Assembly (NCBI GenBank): GCA_017991935.1
Contig: JAGOPP010000001.1
Location: forward strand, 80,787 to 144,786
Direction: 5' to 3'
DNA: 64,000 nt
Source: Oscillospiraceae bacterium
Lineage (GTDB): Bacteria; Bacillota; Clostridia; Oscillospirales; Ruminococcaceae
Part shown: positions 60,673 to 64,000 of the stretch, piece after piece
Layout: each line of letters opens with the position of its first letter
How positions within the stretch are numbered: the stretch's first letter is position 1
Notes under the pieces: generated by a model
Databases searched by the model: none
Told to the model about the DNA's origin: nothing
What the model saw: only the letters and a program-made list of their open reading frames with translations
Program-made: the position numbers and the translations under genes

Positions 60673-61551
60673 ATGATCAGGAGCATGACCGGATACGGCG
60701 CCGCGGAGAAAACCGTCGACGGAAAATACATCCGCGTGGAGATCAAATCGGTCAACCACCGCTATCTGGAATTTTCCGCCCGGGTCCCGCGCGCCTACGG
60801 ATTTCTGGAAGAAAAGATGAAGGGCCTGCTTTCCGAGTGCATCTCCCGCGGCAAAGTGGACTGCAATGTCTCCGTCCAGACCCTCGCGGGCGGCAGCGAA
60901 TCGGTCTCCATCAACAAGGAGCTCGCGAAGAGCTACATCGACGCCCTGCGCTCGGTGCGGCACGATCTGGACGTCCGGGACGACCTGTCGCTCAACTCTG
61001 TGGCGCGCCTGCCGGACGTGTTCACGGTTGTGCAGAAGGAGGAGGACGAGGACGCCGTCTGGGCGATGGTCAAAGAGGTCGCCGACGCCGCCGCGAAGAA
61101 TTTCGTCGCCATGCGCGGGGCCGAGGGCGAAAAGATGAAGGCCGACATGCTGCAAAAAGCCGCGGAGATCGAGGAAAAGGTCGGCTATGTCGAGGGCCGC
61201 AGCCCGGAGACCGTGAAGGAGTATCGGGAGCGCCTCTACGCGAAGCTGCAGGAGGTTTTGCAGGGCGCCGGCGTCGACGAGAACCGCGTGCTGACCGAGG
61301 CCGCCGTCTATGCGGACAAGGTCGCCGTGGACGAGGAGACGGTGCGCCTGCGCAGTCATATCGCCCAGTTCCGGGAGATTCTCGGGAAGGGCGGCGCGGT
61401 CGGCAAAAAGCTGGATTTCCTTGTGCAGGAGATGAACCGCGAGGCCAACACCACCGGCTCCAAATGCTCGGACGTGGAGATCACGCGCGCCGTCATGGAT
61501 ATCAAGTGCGGCATCGAGAAGATCCGGGAGCAAATCCAGAATATAGAATAA
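60673..61551 (+). CDS. yicC: YicC-family endoribonuclease
   Basis: The 292-residue protein has the N-terminal SMTGYGAAE and SVNHRYLEFSARVPRA motifs and the C-terminal DUF1732 domain (LDFLVQEMNREANTTGSKCSD). YicC proteins have been described as endoribonucleases acting in RNA decay. The GAAAGGATG region gives the ribosome site. It heads the conserved clostridial order yicC-remA-gmk-rpoZ-coaBC. Confidence 0.92.
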   Translation: MIRSMTGYGAAEKTVDGKYIRVEIKSVNHRYLEFSARVPRAYGFLEEKMKGLLSECISRGKVDCNVSVQTLAGGSESVSINKELAKSYIDALRSVRHDLDVRDDLSLNSVARLPDVFTVVQKEEDEDAVWAMVKEVADAAAKNFVAMRGAEGEKMKADMLQKAAEIEEKVGYVEGRSPETVKEYRERLYAKLQEVLQGAGVDENRVLTEAAVYADKVAVDEETVRLRSHIAQFREILGKGGAVGKKLDFLVQEMNREANTTGSKCSDVEITRAVMDIKCGIEKIREQIQNIE

Positions 61552-61605
61552 AACTTATTTCGGCGCGGACGCGCCGCCCGATTTTCTTTCAGGAGGGCTT
61601 ACCCG

Positions 61606-61851
61606 ATGAAACTGGTGAATATCGGCTTCGGCAACATGGTCAACGCGGACCGCGTCGTGGCGATGATCGCGCCGGATTCCGCGCCGGTCAAGCGCGTCGT
61701 TCAGGATGCCCGCGAGAAGGGCATGCTGGTGGACGCCTCCTACGGCAGAAAGACGCAGGCGGTCGTCATCATGGATTCCGGGCATGTCGTGCTTTCCGGG
61801 ATCCCGCTCGATACGGTAACGGGGAGGATAGCGGAAGAACCGGATGAATAA
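61606..61851 (+). CDS. remA: RemA-family (DUF370) DNA-binding regulator
   Basis: The 81-residue protein matches RemA (KLVNIGFGNMVNADRVVAMI, APVKRVVQDAREKGMLVDASYGRKTQAVVIMDSGHVVLS). In Bacillus RemA is a ring-forming activator of biofilm matrix genes; its role in clostridia is less clear. AGGAGGG precedes the ATG, and the stop overlaps gmk by 8 bp. Confidence 0.93.
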   Translation: MKLVNIGFGNMVNADRVVAMIAPDSAPVKRVVQDAREKGMLVDASYGRKTQAVVIMDSGHVVLSGIPLDTVTGRIAEEPDE

Positions 61852-62467
61852 AGGAATTTTACTCGTGATCTCCGGCCCATCGGGCGTCGGGAAGGGCACC
61901 ATCATCAAACGGCTTTTTGAGCTGGACGAAAACCTGTCGTTTTCCGTCTCGGTGACCACGCGGAAGCCGCGGGACGGCGAGATCGACGGGGTGGATTATT
62001 GTTTTCTCACGCGGGAACAATATAGCGCCCTCAAGGACAGCGGCGGCCTGCTGGAATATGTGGACTTCAGCGCCAACTCCTACGGGACGCCGAAGGCCGA
62101 GGTTGAGCATGCGCTGAACGCGGGCAGGGACCTGATTTTGGACATCGAGATCCAAGGCGCCGCGAACGTCCGCCGCCTGATGCCGGAGGCGCTGCTCATT
62201 TACATCGTCCCGCCCTCTTTTGAGGAGTTAAAAAAGCGTCTCGCGGGGCGCGGCTCGGAGACCGAGGAATCCATGAAGCTCCGCCTCGACATCGCGATCC
62301 GGGAGCTCTGCGAGGCCCCCGACGTGTACGACTGTTTTGTGGTCAACGACAGCATCGAGAATGCGGCGAATGAAATCGAAGCGATCCTCCGGCTCAAGCG
62401 GCAGGGGAAACCCTTTCCGCGGGGCTCCGGGGAACAGATATTAAAGGAGGTCATCAGCCTTGCTTAA
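61844..62467 (+). CDS. gmk: Guanylate kinase
   Basis: The 207-residue enzyme phosphorylates GMP with ATP. It has the P-loop SGPSGVGKGT, VSVTTRKPRDGEIDGVDYCFL (GMP binding) and LDIEIQGAANVR. It overlaps both remA (8 bp) and rpoZ (8 bp), so the cluster is translationally coupled. Confidence 0.96.
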   Translation: MNKGILLVISGPSGVGKGTIIKRLFELDENLSFSVSVTTRKPRDGEIDGVDYCFLTREQYSALKDSGGLLEYVDFSANSYGTPKAEVEHALNAGRDLILDIEIQGAANVRRLMPEALLIYIVPPSFEELKKRLAGRGSETEESMKLRLDIAIRELCEAPDVYDCFVVNDSIENAANEIEAILRLKRQGKPFPRGSGEQILKEVISLA

Positions 62468-62672
62468 CCCCGCGGATATGTACAACCTCAACCAAAAAAA
62501 CAGCCCCTACGCCAACGTGATCGCCGTCTCCAAACGCGCGAGGGAGATCTCCGAGGCCTATGAGGAGCAGCATGAAATCATGACGGAGAAGCCGCTGAAG
62601 CTTGCCATCGGCGAGTTTGCCCGCGACAGGTGCCGGATCGTCAAGGGGTCGATTAAGACCGAGGACGACTAA
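62460..62672 (+). CDS. rpoZ: RNA polymerase omega subunit
   Basis: The 70-residue protein has the omega pattern SPYANVIAVSKRAREISE and the LKLAIGEFARDRCRIV segment. It helps assemble RNA polymerase and responds to ppGpp in some bacteria. The start (TTG-type, 62460) lies within the gmk end after AAAGGAGG. coaBC begins 1 bp after its stop. Confidence 0.9.
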   Translation: MLNPADMYNLNQKNSPYANVIAVSKRAREISEAYEEQHEIMTEKPLKLAIGEFARDRCRIVKGSIKTEDD

Positions 62673-62673
62673 A

Positions 62674-63897
62674 ATGGCGGAGAAAAAGACGATTTTGCTG
62701 GGCGTCACCGGCGGGATCGCCGCTTATAAGGCGGCGAGCCTCGCCTCCGCGCTGACAAAACGGAATTATACGGTCCTCCCGGTGCTGACGAAGGGCGCGT
62801 GCGAGTTCGTCTCGCCGCTCACCTTCACCGCCGTGACCGGAAATAAGGCGCTGACGGAGCTGTTCGGCTCCGGGATCGAGCCGGAGATCGCCCACATCGC
62901 GCTCGCGAAGCGGGCCGATCTTGTGCTGATCGCGCCTGCGACCGCGGACGTGCTCGCGAAGCTCGCAAACGGCATCGCGGACGACCTGCTGACCTCGGCC
63001 GTGCTGGCCGCGACCTGCAAAAAGCTGATCGCGCCGGCCATGAATACCCATATGTTTGAGAACCCGGCCACGCAGCGAAACCTTGCGCGGCTCCGGGCGG
63101 ACGGCTTCGGCGTCGTCGAGCCGGGCAGGGGACACCTTGCCTGCGGCGAGGACGGCAGGGGCCGCCTCGCCGACGAGGAGGACCTGATCGCCGCCGTGGA
63201 GCGCGCCCTGCACGGGAACGATTCCCTCGCGGGGAAGAAAGTCGTCGTCAGCGCGGGCCCGACCATAGAGCCGATCGACCCGGTGCGCTATCTGACCAAC
63301 CGCTCGACCGGAAAGATGGGCTACGCCGTCGCGAAGATGGCGGCGCTGCGCGGCGCGAACGTCGTGCTTGTCTCCGGAAAGACGAACCTCCCGGCCCCCT
63401 ACGGGACCGATGTAATCCGGGTGGAGACCGCCGCGGAGATGGCGCAGGCCGTGCTCAAAGAGGCGGCCGAGGCGGATCTCGTGATTATGGCCGCGGCCGT
63501 CGCGGATTACACACCGGCCGAATATGCTGAAAATAAGATCAAGAAGTCCGACGGGGAGCTGACGCTCGCGCTCCGGCGCACCGAGGACATCCTCGCGGCG
63601 CTCGGCGAGCGGAAACCGGATTGGCAGGCGCTCTGCGGCTTCTCGATGGAGACGGAGAATCTGCTCGAAAACAGCCGCAAAAAGCTCGCCGCGAAGCGCG
63701 CCGATCTGATCGTCGCGAATTCGGTCGCGGAGGAGGGGTCGGGCTTCGCCTGCGATACAAACAAGGCCGTGCTGCTCTCGGCGCAGGAGGAGACGGTCCT
63801 CCCGATGATGACGAAGGAGGCCCTCGCGGACGCCATCCTCGACCGGCTGGCCGAGATGCTCGACGCGAAAATTTCCGCCGGAGCGGTAAAAAGTTGA
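62674..63897 (+). CDS. coaBC: Phosphopantothenoylcysteine decarboxylase/synthase
   Basis: The 407-residue bifunctional enzyme makes 4'-phosphopantetheine for CoA and ACP. The N-terminal FMN-dependent CoaC half shows LGVTGGIAAYKAASLASAL and PAMNTHMFENPATQ; the C-terminal CoaB half shows VSAGPTIEPIDPVRYLTNRSTGKMG and the KIKK loop. ATG 62674 follows the rpoZ stop; the longer frame to 62602 overlaps rpoZ. Usually priA follows this gene. Confidence 0.95.
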   Translation: MAEKKTILLGVTGGIAAYKAASLASALTKRNYTVLPVLTKGACEFVSPLTFTAVTGNKALTELFGSGIEPEIAHIALAKRADLVLIAPATADVLAKLANGIADDLLTSAVLAATCKKLIAPAMNTHMFENPATQRNLARLRADGFGVVEPGRGHLACGEDGRGRLADEEDLIAAVERALHGNDSLAGKKVVVSAGPTIEPIDPVRYLTNRSTGKMGYAVAKMAALRGANVVLVSGKTNLPAPYGTDVIRVETAAEMAQAVLKEAAEADLVIMAAAVADYTPAEYAENKIKKSDGELTLALRRTEDILAALGERKPDWQALCGFSMETENLLENSRKKLAAKRADLIVANSVAEEGSGFACDTNKAVLLSAQEETVLPMMTKEALADAILDRLAEMLDAKISAGAVKS

Positions 63898-63913
63898 AAT
63901 CTTAGGCCGGTTC

Positions 63914-63942
63914 TTGACAGCGCGAAACGAACGTGCTATGAT
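63914..63942 (+). promoter_or_regulatory. Promoter for a gene beyond the right edge
   Basis: TTGACA (63914-63919), 17 bp spacer, TATGAT (63937-63942). No coding start is visible before base 64000. Confidence 0.75.
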
Positions 63943-64000
63943 TGGGCCAATATTTGAAAAAAACGTCGATGGGGAAAACAATCCGGATTTTCCGCTCAGA

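Overview
The window reads as about 64 kb of a GC-rich, low-rearrangement chromosome from a spore-forming anaerobic Firmicute of class Clostridia (Oscillospirales-like). The evidence is spoIIE, a spoVB/yabM-mazG-HU-rqcP block, Firmicutes regulatory RNAs (a methionine T-box and a lysine riboswitch), a FabT/FabK-type fatty acid operon, sigma-A promoters with 16-18 bp spacers, and frequent TTG/GTG starts with strong AGGAGG ribosome sites. No prophage, IS element, CRISPR array or plasmid gene was seen. Taxonomy is inferred from gene content only.

Layout. 1-7 kb: the 3' end of a uridine-kinase-like gene, a zinc-ribbon protein, purine salvage (PNP and an MTA/SAH-deaminase-type amidohydrolase), then flippase, MazG, HU and RqcP. 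7-8 kb: a secreted protein with an incomplete sorting signal. 8-19.9 kb: biotin ligase divergent from a complete type II fatty acid and acetyl-CoA carboxylase operon (fabT-fabH-acpP-fabK-fabD-fabG-fabF-accB-fabZ-accC-accD-accA), continuing into degV and bioY. Synthesis, carboxylase biotinylation and biotin uptake are thus encoded together. 20-22 kb: a repeat-rich cell-wall-anchored protein. 22-27.4 kb: lipid kinase, glyA, rarA, thioredoxin, tRNA-Gln and an ECF S-component fused to DUF1893.

27.4-35.4 kb is the least explained part. A 20-bp tandem repeat precedes a membrane-spanning LuxR regulator. After it come six envelope genes, including two large paralogues that share a roughly 300-residue domain but carry different membrane anchors (lipobox versus zinc ribbon plus transmembrane helix), interleaved with small two-helix proteins. 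This is the best candidate here for an undescribed system.

35.6-44.3 kb: a lysine-riboswitch-controlled amino acid ABC transporter with an M20 peptidase, then a YheO-type regulator divergent from ridA, an AGCS symporter and diaminopropionate ammonia-lyase. 44.6-52 kb (minus strand): FakA-like kinase, orphan oligopeptide-type binding protein, YmdB phosphodiesterase, hydrolase, TrpS and an aminotransferase. 52.3-58.4 kb: spoIIE, then a Met T-box and metNIQ, then a ZIP metal transporter. 58.4-59 kb: an array of alternating palindromic modules. 59-64 kb: GlyS and the conserved yicC-remA-gmk-rpoZ-coaBC cluster; a promoter for a gene beyond the window lies at the right edge.

Long open frames antisense to the real genes are common and are treated as artefacts of GC-rich codon use.
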